DNA of 64,000 bases. It comes from Clostridia bacterium. Its GTDB lineage: Bacteria; Bacillota; Clostridia; Christensenellales; Aristaeellaceae. The stretch spans positions 33,630 to 97,629 of the forward strand of contig JAFXZS010000017.1 of assembly GCA_017541105.1 (NCBI GenBank), written 5' to 3'. A program made the position numbers and the translations under genes. Within the stretch, counting starts at the first letter, position 1. Every line of letters starts with the position of its first letter. Below are positions 15,252 to 24,800 of this stretch, piece by piece. Below the pieces are notes generated by a model. It was not told the DNA's origin. It saw only the letters and a list, made by a program, of their open reading frames with translations, and did not search any database.

Positions 15252-17105
15252 ATGAATGATCATTGGGAAACGGAATTTGCCGTCCGCTTCCGCAGGCACG
15301 AAGATGAGCTGCAATGGCTGTATTGCGAGCTCTATCACAACGACCGGCAGGCCTATGACTATTTCACAGACATGATGTACCGGTGCTGGAAAGAGCGTCC
15401 GGAATCCCTGCGGATCATGGACCGCGCGCGGGAGGCCGATCCGGGCTGGTACAAAGGTCATGAGCTGACGGGCATGCTGATGTATGTGAACGCCTTTGCG
15501 GGGACGCTGAAAGGCGTGCGGGAAAAGCTGGATTATATTTCCGAATGCGGGGTGAACTATCTCCATCTGATGCCCCTGCTGGAAAGCCCGAAGGACCGCA
15601 GCGACGGGGGGTATGCCGTCAGCGATTTCCGGAAGGTGCAGCCCGAGCTCGGCACGATGGAGGATCTGCAGGCGCTCGCGGAAGACTGCCATGCCCGCGG
15701 GATTGCCGTGTGCCTGGATTTTGTGATGAATCATACGAGCGAGGATCATGAATGGGCCCGCAGGGCCAAGGCGGGCGAGAAGGAATACCAGGACAGGTAT
15801 TTCTTCTATGACAGCTGGGAGATTCCCAACGCCTATGAGCAGACGGTGCCCCAGGTGTTCCCGACAACCGCGCCGGGCAACTTCTCCCGGTGCCCGGAAG
15901 CCGGAAAGGTGGTCATGACGACCTTCTATCCCTATCAGTGGGACCTGAACTACATGAATCCCGTTGTGCTCAATGACATGACCGACAACATGCTGAACCT
16001 GTGCAACCACGGGGTGGATATCATCCGGCTGGACGCGGTGCCGTATATCTGGAAGGCACTGGGAACCTCCTGCCGGAACCTTCCCCAGGTTCACTCGCTG
16101 ATCCGGATCATGCGCATGGTGTGCGAGATTGTCTGCCCGGGGACGCTGCTGCTGGGCGAGGTGGTGATGGAACCCAGCAAGGTGGTGCCGTATTTCGGCA
16201 CCGTGGAAAAACCGGAGTGCCACCTGCTCTACAATGTCACAACAATGGCGACGCTGTGGCACACGGTGGCGACAAAGGATACGCGGCTGCTGGCGCATCA
16301 GATGGGCCAGGTTTTCACCCTGCCGCATGAGTATACCTTCCTGAATTATCTGCGCTGCCACGATGATATCGGCTGGGGGCTGGATTATGGCTTCCTGCGG
16401 CAGTTCTGCCAGGAAGAGGTGCCGCATAAGCGCTTCCTGAACGATTACCTGACCGGGAAATGGCCGGGCAGCCCTGCAAGAGGGGAACTGTACAACGATG
16501 ACCCGCGGCTTGGGGATGCCCGGCTTTGCGGGACTACCGCCTCCCTGTGCGGCGTGGAAGCCGCGCTGGAAAGCGGAGATAAAAAAGCGCTGGAGAAGGC
16601 ACTGCGGCTGGACCGGATGCTGCACGCCTTCATGTTCACGCTCAGCGGAATCCCCGTGCTGTACAGCGGCGACGAGATTGCCCAGCAAAACGACAACACA
16701 TACCGTGACGATCCTGTCCGGCAGGGAGACAGCCGGTACCTGCACCGCGGCGCCATGGACTGGAAAAAAGCGGAGAAGCGGGGAAAGAAAACGACACCGG
16801 AAGGAAAAATGTTCGCGGCGATCCGCGAACTGGAAACAATCCGCGGGGAACATCCCGTTTTTGATTCGGAAGCGGACGCCTGGCTGCTGTACACGGGAAA
16901 TATCCACGTCCTGGGTATCGGCCGGTATTACCAGGGCGAGAAGCTGCTGGCGCTGTTCAACTTTTCCGGCGAACCGCAGAAAGCCTGGCTGCGGGAAGGG
17001 GAAGCATATACCGATCTGATCAGCGGAAAGGAAAGAGACGTGTCCGAGATCCGGATGGAGGCAGGAGATTTCTGCTGGCTGCTGCACCGGTTCCAGGATC
17101 CGTGA
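15252..17105 (+). CDS. Amylosucrase-type alpha-glucosidase/transglucosylase (GH13)
   Basis: 617 residues, SD AGGAGG 11 bases upstream. It is a GH13 enzyme with a helical N-terminal domain (1-75), then the (beta/alpha)8 barrel: region I DFVMNH (156-161), nucleophile Asp261 in IIRLDAV, acid/base Glu303 in LLGEVVM, and transition-state stabiliser Asp371 in the CHDDIGWGL segment. The HDDIGW sequence, the helical N-domain and the total length fit amylosucrase (GH13_4; N. polysaccharea enzyme is 636 residues) better than alpha-amylase. Expected activity: glucosyl transfer from sucrose to glucan, or sucrose hydrolysis. No signal peptide, so it is intracellular. It is divergent from a GPH symporter that probably brings in its substrate. 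Sucrose phosphorylase is less likely. Confidence 0.85.
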   Translation: MNDHWETEFAVRFRRHEDELQWLYCELYHNDRQAYDYFTDMMYRCWKERPESLRIMDRAREADPGWYKGHELTGMLMYVNAFAGTLKGVREKLDYISECGVNYLHLMPLLESPKDRSDGGYAVSDFRKVQPELGTMEDLQALAEDCHARGIAVCLDFVMNHTSEDHEWARRAKAGEKEYQDRYFFYDSWEIPNAYEQTVPQVFPTTAPGNFSRCPEAGKVVMTTFYPYQWDLNYMNPVVLNDMTDNMLNLCNHGVDIIRLDAVPYIWKALGTSCRNLPQVHSLIRIMRMVCEIVCPGTLLLGEVVMEPSKVVPYFGTVEKPECHLLYNVTTMATLWHTVATKDTRLLAHQMGQVFTLPHEYTFLNYLRCHDDIGWGLDYGFLRQFCQEEVPHKRFLNDYLTGKWPGSPARGELYNDDPRLGDARLCGTTASLCGVEAALESGDKKALEKALRLDRMLHAFMFTLSGIPVLYSGDEIAQQNDNTYRDDPVRQGDSRYLHRGAMDWKKAEKRGKKTTPEGKMFAAIRELETIRGEHPVFDSEADAWLLYTGNIHVLGIGRYYQGEKLLALFNFSGEPQKAWLREGEAYTDLISGKERDVSEIRMEAGDFCWLLHRFQDP

Positions 17106-17167
17106 CGGGACCGTGAATCCGGCTGGATTTGAAAGGATCTTTCTTTGCGAAAAAACATTTTAAATGT

Positions 17168-17196
17168 TTGACAAAAATGTGATAATATGTTAACAT
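17168..17196 (+). promoter_or_regulatory. SigA-type promoter with ATGTTAACAT palindrome
   Basis: TTGACA (17168-17173) and TAACAT (17191-17196) with a 17-base spacer. The -10 lies inside a perfect palindrome ATGTTAACAT (17188-17197), followed by a second ATGTAACAT; this could be an operator for the LysR protein two genes on or another factor. Confidence 0.6.
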
Positions 17197-17251
17197 AAAT
17201 GTAACATATTAAAACGGAGACCCATTTTTACGGAAAAGGGGAATGATACAA

Positions 17252-17662
17252 ATGTTCAGGCATATCGGGCGCAAGGTAAGAGGTCTGGCTGTGGCACTGT
17301 GTATTGCCGGCATGCTGGGAGCCGTCGGCGCGGCGGCATTTCTGTATGTGGCAAAGATCCTGGAACTGATTCCGTGCATCGCGATCTGCGTGGGCGGATT
17401 GCTTGTCAGCTGGCTGAGTTCCTGGGTGACGTACTGCATCGGGGATACGCACGTGAAGCTGGAACGGCTGGAGGCCAAGCTGATTCCGAAACCGGCCTAT
17501 GCGGAATACCTGGCCGGAAACAATGCTCCCAGAGGCGCTTGTGAGCTGTGCGGAAAGACGACGGATCTGATCAACGCGAAGATCGAGGATCAGCTTGGGG
17601 TTCGTTACCGGAAGGTCTGCAGGGAGTGCTTCGCGGCGAACCAGTGCACGGAAGCGGACTGA
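17252..17662 (+). CDS. Small membrane protein with cytoplasmic zinc ribbon
   Basis: ATG 17252 lies 10 bases after AGGGG; an ATG at 17243 is too close to the SD. The 136-residue product has two membrane helices (about 13-33 and 43-65), a basic amphipathic stretch, then CELCGK and CRECF, a four-cysteine zinc ribbon at about residues 95-130. The function is not known. It is the first gene of a two-gene unit with a LysR regulator 13 bases downstream. Confidence 0.75.
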   Translation: MFRHIGRKVRGLAVALCIAGMLGAVGAAAFLYVAKILELIPCIAICVGGLLVSWLSSWVTYCIGDTHVKLERLEAKLIPKPAYAEYLAGNNAPRGACELCGKTTDLINAKIEDQLGVRYRKVCRECFAANQCTEAD

Positions 17663-17675
17663 GGCGACACCATTC

Positions 17676-18605
17676 ATGACGATTCAACAGCTGAACTATG
17701 CCATTACAATCTCCGAAATCGGTTCTCTGAACAAGGCTTCGGAGATTCTCTTTGTGGCTCAGCCTTCCCTGAGCAGCGCCGTAAGGGAACTGGAAAAGGA
17801 ACTCGGCATTACCATCTTTCACCGTACCGGCAAGGGCGTTACGCTGACCAACGACGGGGCGGAGTTTATTCAGTACGCGCGCCAGGTGGTCACGCAGTAT
17901 GAACGGCTCCAGGAAAAATACGGAAAGAACGGAACGCTGAAGAAGAAATTCGGCATTTCCACCCAGCATTACTCCTTTGCCGTGAAGAGCTTCGTGGAAC
18001 TGGTCAAGCAGTTTGACACCCAGGAATATGAGTTTGCCATCCGGGAGACGAAAACCCGGGAGGTCATCGAGGACGTCAGCACATCCAAGAGCGAGATCGG
18101 CATCCTGTACCTCAGTGACTTCAACCGCAAGGCCATTGAAAAAATCCTGCGGAGCAACCAGCTGGAGTTCCATTCTCTGATTCGCTGCGAACCTTCCGTT
18201 TACCTGTGGAAAGGGCATCCCCTGGCCGGGCGGAAGGTCATCCGGATGGAGGACCTGGCCGATTATCCCTGCCTGAGCTTTGAACAGGGTCCCAGCGAAT
18301 CCTTCTATTTTTCCGAGGAAATCATGAGTACGTCGGAGTACCTGCGGCTGATCAAGGCCACGGACCGGGCTTCCATGCTGAACCTGATGGTGGGGCTGAA
18401 CGGATATACCCTGTGCTCCGGCATTATCTGCGAGGAACTGAACGGACCGGAATACGTGACCGTCCCCTTTGAACCGGATGAGCGGAACATCGGCGGAACC
18501 ATGGAGATCGGATACATCCTGAAGGCCAGTATGATTCCGAGCTCCGTAGGCATGCTGTATATCCGGGAACTGGAAAAGTATCTGAAGCTGCAGGGATCCG
18601 CCTGA
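17676..18605 (+). CDS. LysR-family transcriptional regulator
   Basis: 309 residues beginning MTIQQLNYAI; the upstream in-frame extension overlaps the previous gene and lacks signal. Residues 1-60 form the winged HTH of the LysR family (GSLNKASEILFVAQPSLSSAVRELEKELG, shown here as GSLNKASEIL and QPSLSSAVRELE). The rest is the periplasmic-binding-like effector domain. The SD is weak (GAGGCG), suggesting coupling to the previous gene. Target and effector are unknown. No divergent gene is present, which is atypical for this family. Confidence 0.92.
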   Translation: MTIQQLNYAITISEIGSLNKASEILFVAQPSLSSAVRELEKELGITIFHRTGKGVTLTNDGAEFIQYARQVVTQYERLQEKYGKNGTLKKKFGISTQHYSFAVKSFVELVKQFDTQEYEFAIRETKTREVIEDVSTSKSEIGILYLSDFNRKAIEKILRSNQLEFHSLIRCEPSVYLWKGHPLAGRKVIRMEDLADYPCLSFEQGPSESFYFSEEIMSTSEYLRLIKATDRASMLNLMVGLNGYTLCSGIICEELNGPEYVTVPFEPDERNIGGTMEIGYILKASMIPSSVGMLYIRELEKYLKLQGSA

Positions 18606-18644
18606 AAAGCGCTGCCCGGAAGCATCCGGACGGGCGCTTTTTTT
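18605..18644 (+). terminator. Rho-independent terminator after the LysR gene
   Basis: A GC-rich imperfect hairpin (AAGCGC ... GCGCTT with inner CCGG/CCGG pairing) followed by seven T. It begins at the stop codon. Confidence 0.8.
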
Positions 18645-18645
18645 C

Positions 18646-18675
18646 TTGACTTTGGGGAAATTCTGAGGGTATAAT
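18646..18675 (+). promoter_or_regulatory. SigA promoter of mgtE
   Basis: TTGACT (18646-18651) and TATAAT (18670-18675), 18-base spacer. Transcription should start near 18682, giving a leader of about 234 bases. Confidence 0.75.
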
Positions 18676-18681
18676 AATCTG

Positions 18682-18915
18682 GTAGCCTGACTCCGGAATC
18701 GGCCGGAAAGGCATAGGGCTGAAAAAGAATAAGGAGGGAATGTCATGGACGCTGGGAGTAGCAGCGGCATACCGGTTGGGCGAAGCTGGCGGAACCAGAG
18801 CACCATGGCGTGCCTGATTCCATAAAGATTATTTCGCGTTTTCTTCGCTTCGTTCGCCCGCAAGCGTCGTATGCTTACTGCTGGCTTCATCATCCTGGAA
18901 CAGGAGGGAGCAAGC
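18682..18915 (+). promoter_or_regulatory. Long structured 5' leader of mgtE
   Basis: The stretch between promoter and mgtE start holds no normal gene but has regulatory marks. GGAATC near 18695 can pair with GATTCC near 18816. A short reading frame with a strong SD lies at 18745-18825. AAGCG at 18862-18866 can pair either with CGCTT at 18846-18850 or with GCTT at 18873-18876, giving two mutually exclusive hairpins ahead of the mgtE SD. I find no M-box consensus. Control of mgtE by Mg2+ or by translation of the leader peptide is inference. Confidence 0.5.
18745..18825 (+). CDS. Putative 26-residue leader peptide of mgtE
   Basis: ATG 18745 sits 7 bases after AAGGAGG, one of the best SD sequences in the window, and opens 26 codons ending in TAA. 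The peptide begins MDAGSSSGIPVGRSW and is not hydrophobic. A second ATG at 18740 in another frame is too near the SD. It lies wholly inside the mgtE leader. Salmonella mgtL is a precedent for leader peptides controlling Mg2+ transporters, but there is no sequence similarity. Confidence 0.35.
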   Translation: MDAGSSSGIPVGRSWRNQSTMACLIP

Positions 18916-20292
18916 ATGGCGGAGCATTCTGTCACGGTGGAAAACACATTATCCACATTACTGTCTGATAAAAAATATACTACAATCCGGGATATTCTGG
19001 TGACCATGAACCCGGCGGATATTGCCGCGGTCTTTTCCGGCGTACCGACGGAAAAGCTGCCGCTGCTTTTCCGCCTGCTGCCGAAAGAGCTGGCAGCCGA
19101 AAGCTTCGTTGAGATGGAGAGCGACCAGCAGGAAGCCCTGATCCGGGGCATCAGCGACAGCGAACTCCGTCAGGTGCTGGACGAGCTGTACGTGGATGAC
19201 GCGGTGGACATCGTCGAGGAGATGCCCGCGAATGTGGTGCAGCGGATCCTGGCGCAGGCCGCGCCGGAGATGCGCAAGGAGATCAACGAAATCCTCCAGT
19301 ATCCGGAAAACTCCGCGGGGTCCGTCATGACGACGGAGTACGTCAAGCTGACGCCGGATATGACGGTCGGGGACGCGATCCTGCGGATCCGCCGCACCGG
19401 CGTGGACAAGGAAACCATTTATACCTGCTATGTCCTGAACAACCGGCTGCTGGTGGGAACGGTATCCGTCAAAAGCCTGCTGCTGGCCCCCAGCGATCTG
19501 CAGACGATTGACAGCATCATGGAGTCCAACCTGATTACGGTGACGACCCACACCGACCAGGAAGAAGTAGCCCAGATGATGAGCAAATACAACCTGCTGG
19601 CGATCCCCGTGGTGGACGGGGACAACCGGATGGTCGGAATCGTAACCTTTGACGACGCCATGGACGTCATGGAAGACGAGGTTACCGAGGACATGGAAAT
19701 CATGGCCGGTATGACGCCGAGCGACAAGACGTATCTCCGGTCCTCTCCGATTGACCTGTTCAAACACCGGATCCCGTGGCTGGCGCTGCTGATGGTTTCC
19801 GCCACGTTCACGGGGCTGATTATCACCCATTTTGAGGATCAGCTGAAGGCGGTTGTCTGCCTGACGGCGTTTATCCCGATGCTGATGGATACCGGCGGCA
19901 ATTCCGGGTCGCAGTCCTCCGTGACGGTGATCCGTGCGATTTCCCTGAATGAACTGGACTTCGGGGACCTGGGCCGGGTGCTGTGGAAAGAAATCCGGAC
20001 AGCGCTGATCTGCGGCGCGGTTCTGGCGGTGCTTTGCTTCGGCAAGGTCATGCTGGTGGACCACCTGATGCTGCAGACGGAAGGCGTGACCGTGACGGTG
20101 GCGGCCGTGGTGGCCATGACGCTGTCGCTGACCGTGCTGTGTGCCAAGATTGTGGGCTGTACGCTGCCGCTGCTGGCCAAAAAGCTGGGGTTTGATCCTG
20201 CGGTCATGGCGAGCCCGTTCATTACCACCATTGTGGACGCGCTGAGCCTGATGGTGTACTTCGGCATTGCCACCGCGATTCTGCATATCTGA
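18916..20292 (+). CDS. mgtE: MgtE-type magnesium transporter/channel
   Basis: ATG 18916 follows AGGAGGG; 15 further codons upstream lack an SD. The 458-residue protein has the order of the MgtE family: superhelical N-domain (about 20-130, MNPADIAAVFSG), two CBS domains (about 135-255) that sense cytosolic Mg2+, a plug helix, and five membrane helices (about 285-455) with the conserved pore sequence DTGGNSGSQ and the C-terminal FDPAVMASP. It imports Mg2+ down the potential. A long leader precedes it. Confidence 0.95.
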   Translation: MAEHSVTVENTLSTLLSDKKYTTIRDILVTMNPADIAAVFSGVPTEKLPLLFRLLPKELAAESFVEMESDQQEALIRGISDSELRQVLDELYVDDAVDIVEEMPANVVQRILAQAAPEMRKEINEILQYPENSAGSVMTTEYVKLTPDMTVGDAILRIRRTGVDKETIYTCYVLNNRLLVGTVSVKSLLLAPSDLQTIDSIMESNLITVTTHTDQEEVAQMMSKYNLLAIPVVDGDNRMVGIVTFDDAMDVMEDEVTEDMEIMAGMTPSDKTYLRSSPIDLFKHRIPWLALLMVSATFTGLIITHFEDQLKAVVCLTAFIPMLMDTGGNSGSQSSVTVIRAISLNELDFGDLGRVLWKEIRTALICGAVLAVLCFGKVMLVDHLMLQTEGVTVTVAAVVAMTLSLTVLCAKIVGCTLPLLAKKLGFDPAVMASPFITTIVDALSLMVYFGIATAILHI

Positions 20293-20339
20293 TCCGCGAG
20301 CACGGCTGTTCCAGGGCGATTCATGACGGAGGTCAGGAA

Positions 20340-21758
20340 ATGAGTACGAAGAAAAACGCGGCCTACAATGTGGCCTACCGTATGTTCTCCGTATTCCTGC
20401 CCCTCGTGACAGCGCCGTACCTGTCCAGAGCCGTGGGGACGGACGGGGTCGGGCTATACTCAAAGGCCTGGAGCATCTCCTATATCTTCTGCCTGATCGG
20501 CATGCTGGGGCTGAATGACTACGGTGTACGGACGATTGCCCAGGCACGGGATGACCGTAAAAAGCTGGACAGCGTTTTCTCCGCGGTGCTGCAGATGCAG
20601 TGGATGGTGGCAGGGGCCACCCTGATCGCCTGGTTCGGCTACGTATTTCTCTTTGCGGGGGAAGAGAAGACAATCGCCTTCCATCTGACCATGATGAGCG
20701 TCAGCTGCCTGTGCAGCCTGGACTGGTGCCTGATGGGGCTGGATATTTTCAAACCCATCGCGCTGCGGAATACTTTTGTGAAGCTGGCGGCGGCTGCCTG
20801 TGTTTTCCTGTTTGTCCGGGAAAAGGGAGATCTTTGGATCTACGGCTTTGTATGGAGTCTGGCGACGCTGCTGGGGAATCTGCTGAGCGCCGTCTCCCTC
20901 AGGGGAAAGGTGAGGTACCGTCCGGTGCCTTTCCGGGAGAGCATGCGGCATCTGGCGCCCTGCGCGGTTCTGTTCATCTCCGTCCTGGCGGTCAGCATTT
21001 ACCGGACGATGGACAAGGTCATGGTCAGCACCATCGCGGGTGTGGACGAGAACGGCCTGTATGAAAACGCGGAAAAGATCATTTACTGCCTGAGCGGCTT
21101 CATTTCCGCCATCGGCACCGTGATGATGCCCAAGGTTGCGCATATGCAGCAGCAGGGGGAGACAGAGAAGATCGCGCGGCATATTGACCGGAGCATGGAG
21201 CTGATCCTCTGCATGGTCAGCGCGATGGCCTTCGGTGTGGCAGCGGTGGCGGACCGCTTTGCTCCCCTGTTCTTCGGGGAAGACTTCCGGCCTTCCGGCA
21301 CGCTGATGGTGCCGCTGGCCTTCACCCTGATAATGATCGGGTTTGCCAACGTGATCCGGACGCAGGTGGTGCTGCCCCAGAAGCGGGATCATATTTTTGT
21401 AAAAAGCGTGTGCTGCGGCGCCGTGGTGAACCTGATCGCCAACCTCTGCCTGATTCCGGGGATGAAGAGCATGGGCGCTGTCGTGGGAACGCTGCTGGCG
21501 GAGATGACGGTGCCGGCGGTGCAGTTTTGGATTCTTCGGAAAGAATTGCCGTACAGGCAGTATTTCCGCTATGTGCTGATCTATGCCGGGATCGGGGGAG
21601 CCATGCTGGTTTCCGTCCGGGCGGCCGGAAGGATGCTGCCGGAGGAAACCTGGCTGAATCTCGGCATTCAGACCGTTACAGGCATCGCTGTATACGGCGG
21701 GCTGTGCCTGGGATACTGGAAGATCACGGGAAAGAATTTCAGGGAACTGAACCGTTAG
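20340..21758 (+). CDS. Polysaccharide flippase (MATE/Wzx-like)
   Basis: 472 residues, SD GGAGG upstream. Twelve to fourteen hydrophobic helices, with the start AAYNVAYRMFSVFLPLVTAPYLSRAVG typical of Wzx-type O-antigen or capsule repeat flippases (core PLVTAPYLSRAVG). It would move lipid-linked oligosaccharides across the membrane. No glycosyltransferase genes are beside it, so it is either an orphan capsule gene or serves a remote cluster. It follows mgtE by 47 bases. Confidence 0.88.
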   Translation: MSTKKNAAYNVAYRMFSVFLPLVTAPYLSRAVGTDGVGLYSKAWSISYIFCLIGMLGLNDYGVRTIAQARDDRKKLDSVFSAVLQMQWMVAGATLIAWFGYVFLFAGEEKTIAFHLTMMSVSCLCSLDWCLMGLDIFKPIALRNTFVKLAAAACVFLFVREKGDLWIYGFVWSLATLLGNLLSAVSLRGKVRYRPVPFRESMRHLAPCAVLFISVLAVSIYRTMDKVMVSTIAGVDENGLYENAEKIIYCLSGFISAIGTVMMPKVAHMQQQGETEKIARHIDRSMELILCMVSAMAFGVAAVADRFAPLFFGEDFRPSGTLMVPLAFTLIMIGFANVIRTQVVLPQKRDHIFVKSVCCGAVVNLIANLCLIPGMKSMGAVVGTLLAEMTVPAVQFWILRKELPYRQYFRYVLIYAGIGGAMLVSVRAAGRMLPEETWLNLGIQTVTGIAVYGGLCLGYWKITGKNFRELNR

Positions 21759-21828
21759 CGGTTCCCGAACGATACGGGCTGCAAGGAACTATCTCAAGAA
21801 GCGCTGCGATGAAGGAGGAAGGGAAACC

Positions 21829-24800
21829 ATGAGAAGACGGATTACCGGTGCCCTGCTGACGTTTATACTGCTGACTGTTCTGCTGCTTTTGCAGCTCCCC
21901 GCGGCAGGCGCGGAAAAGATACCGGCCAGCAGGTGTTCACACTCGAACAAAAGCCTGATGAGATCACAGGATCCCACCTGTACGGAAGCAGGCTATATGT
22001 ATTATGTCTGCCAGGACTGCGGCAGTGATTTCACTGAGACGATTCCTGCCAAGGGCCACAGCCCGGTTACCGTTCCCGGGCGCGCGGCAACATGCACATC
22101 GGCCGGACTGACGGAGGGCAGCCAGTGCTCCGTATGCGGCGCGGTCCTGGCACGGCAGACAGAAATCCCTGCCACAGGGCATCATCCGAAAAGCATTGCC
22201 GGGCGCGCGGCAACATGCACATCGGGCGGACGGACCGAAGGCAGCCAGTGCTCCGTGTGCGGCGAGGTGCTGGTACAGCAGACGGACATTCCGGCACTGG
22301 GACATGCATGGGACGGAGGAAAGCTGACACTGGTGCCCGAATGCACCAAGGAAGGCATTATGACCTATACATGCACCCGCTGCCATGAAAAACGAATGGA
22401 ATCGGTTCCGCCCAACGGCCATTCCGGGGAAGCCATTCCGGAGAAAAAAGCTACCTGCACGGAAGCGGGATCCAAAGGCGGCATGCGGTGCCGCATATGC
22501 GGCGCAATCATAGAAAAGCCCAAGACGGTTCCGGCAAAGGGCCATAAGGAGAAAAAAACCAAAGGGAAGAGCGCGACCTGCACGGAAGCCGGCCTGACAA
22601 ACGGAAGCGTCTGTTCCGTATGCGGCACGGTGATTAAAAAGCAGGAGACGATTCCGGCAAAGGGACATACCCCAACCGTGGTCCAGGGGCGGGCGGCAAC
22701 CTGTACCGCGGCAGGGCTGACCGAAGGGAGCAAGTGTTCTGTCTGCAGCACGGTGCTGAAGAAGCAGGAGCAGATTCCGGCACTCGGCCATATTTGGGAC
22801 GAGGGTACGGTCACAAAGGAAGCCGGTTACCTGGAACCGGGAGAAACCCTCTATACCTGCCAGCGGGACCGGAACCATACAAAGACCGAGGAGATCCCCG
22901 CGAAAGTCCCGGACGACCAGAGATCGATCTCGCTATTCATGGGGAGCGTACGCGGAAACCCGCCGGCAGACCCCGACGCATTCCCCGGGGACAAACTGAC
23001 CATTGAAAAGCAGCCGGAAGGCGGACAGATTCCGGAGGGCGGAAGCCTGGAGCTGACCGTGGAAGTCAGCGGAGGCGTGAAACCGTATCACTACAGCTGG
23101 CACAAGGTCTATGAAATAAAGGGCGAAAAAATATATACCAGCGTCGGCGGTGACGCGCCCGGCTGCCCTGTGACTGAATCGGGGGATTATTACTGCTTTG
23201 TGACGGACTCGCTGGAGCAGTTTGCCATTTCCGACACGGTTTCCGTATCCTCGCAGCTCCGGATCATTCAGGAACCGAAAAGCGTAAACCTGAAAACAGG
23301 CGGAACAATGACCTGCCTCGCGGAGGGAGGGGTTCCGCCGTATTCCTACCAGTGGTGTTATTACCTGGGCAATGACAGCACGAGCGAACTGCCGGGAGCT
23401 CCGGACTCCAACACCCTGGATCCCGTGCAGCTGAACGTGCCGGAAGGCACCAGCCTTGTCTGCAAGGTGACGGATGAGGCAAAGAATGAGACATGGTCCG
23501 ATCCGGCGACAGTCTACAGCGCGGAGCCCCTCTCCGTGGACTGTACACCGATGCTCTACCTCAGGAAAGGGGAACTGGCCGAGTTCGGCGCCTGGCCGCA
23601 CGGCGGGCTGGAACCCTATACGGTGACCTGGCGGCGCGGCATAACTCCCTGTGAAACGGAGAAGCGGCCGGACGGCGGTTACTATACGACGGAAATCTCC
23701 TATGGCGGATACGCTTCGTTCACCTGCGAGGTGACAGATGAAGCGGGAGAAACTGTTTCCTGCGCGACCGGGTATGACTACAAACAGCTGACGATTACGC
23801 AGCAGCCCCAGGGCGGTAAACTGCCGCACGGCGGCGGGGAACATATCCTGACCATCGCCGTGGAAGGAGGACAGGAGCCTTACACCTTCCTGCTGAATAA
23901 TCCCAGCGGGGACAACCAGGTCAGCAACGGAACAGGGGGAACCTGTTCCTTCACCGTGACCGAGCCTGAATGGTATGATATTTATGTAGAGGATGCGGAA
24001 GGAAACTACGCGTATTCGGATTTCGCGATTGTTACGGGATACGATACCGTACAGATCACGGATTACACGTCTGATGCCTATATCATGAAACCGAAGGGCG
24101 GCGCAACGCTGTCCGTAACTGTTGAAGGCGGGAAAGCGCCTTATTCCTACGACTGGAAGCTGGAACAGCACGGTCCCTATGATCCGGGCCTGTTCAGCGC
24201 ATGCAATCTGAAAAACTCGCCATCCATCACTGTCTACGAACCGGGATCGGTCTATTCCTGCACTGTAACCGACGCATACGGAGATACGGCATATGCATGG
24301 GGTATGCGGGTGTATTACGCAGGAGGGATCTGGATTCTGGAACAGCCGCAGGATGTGGAGCTGTCTGTTCAGGCGAACGGACAATACTCCTTCTCCATGG
24401 ACTGCAAGGCCATTTCTGTTTCCGACGGCCTGAATTATCAGTGGTTTGTGTGCAGCAAAGAAGCCAAGAAATCCTATCCCGTGACCATTGAGCGCGGCCC
24501 CTACGGCGGCCAGCATTACGAACGCACGGGTGTTGCGAAACAGGTCGGAGGAAAGTATTACTGCAAGATTACCGACCCGCTCTCCGGTGAACAGGTATCA
24601 ACCCGATCGGCCTCCGTCAGGATTCCGATGTCCCTTGTCAGTATTGAGCAGAACGATCTGGACGAGAATCGCGCTACATTTGCCATTACCGTGGCCGGCG
24701 GCGTTCCTCCCTACACGGTTTATGCGATGGGGGCAGACGGACGATCGGTTGCGCTGGAAGAAAACGACCCGTTCAGCACGACGGCAATTGTCGAAAGCGT

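Noticed and set aside
15231-17087. A 618-codon minus-strand frame opposite the amylosucrase
   Set aside because: The plus strand has the full GH13 catalytic set and a promoter with SD; the other frame has no start context.
18745-18825. Resemblance of GGGAGTAGC in the mgtE leader to the 5' part of the yybP-ykoY (Mn2+) riboswitch
   Set aside because: The 3' conserved GAGACC-type segment and the intervening helix are missing, so a riboswitch of this class cannot be claimed.
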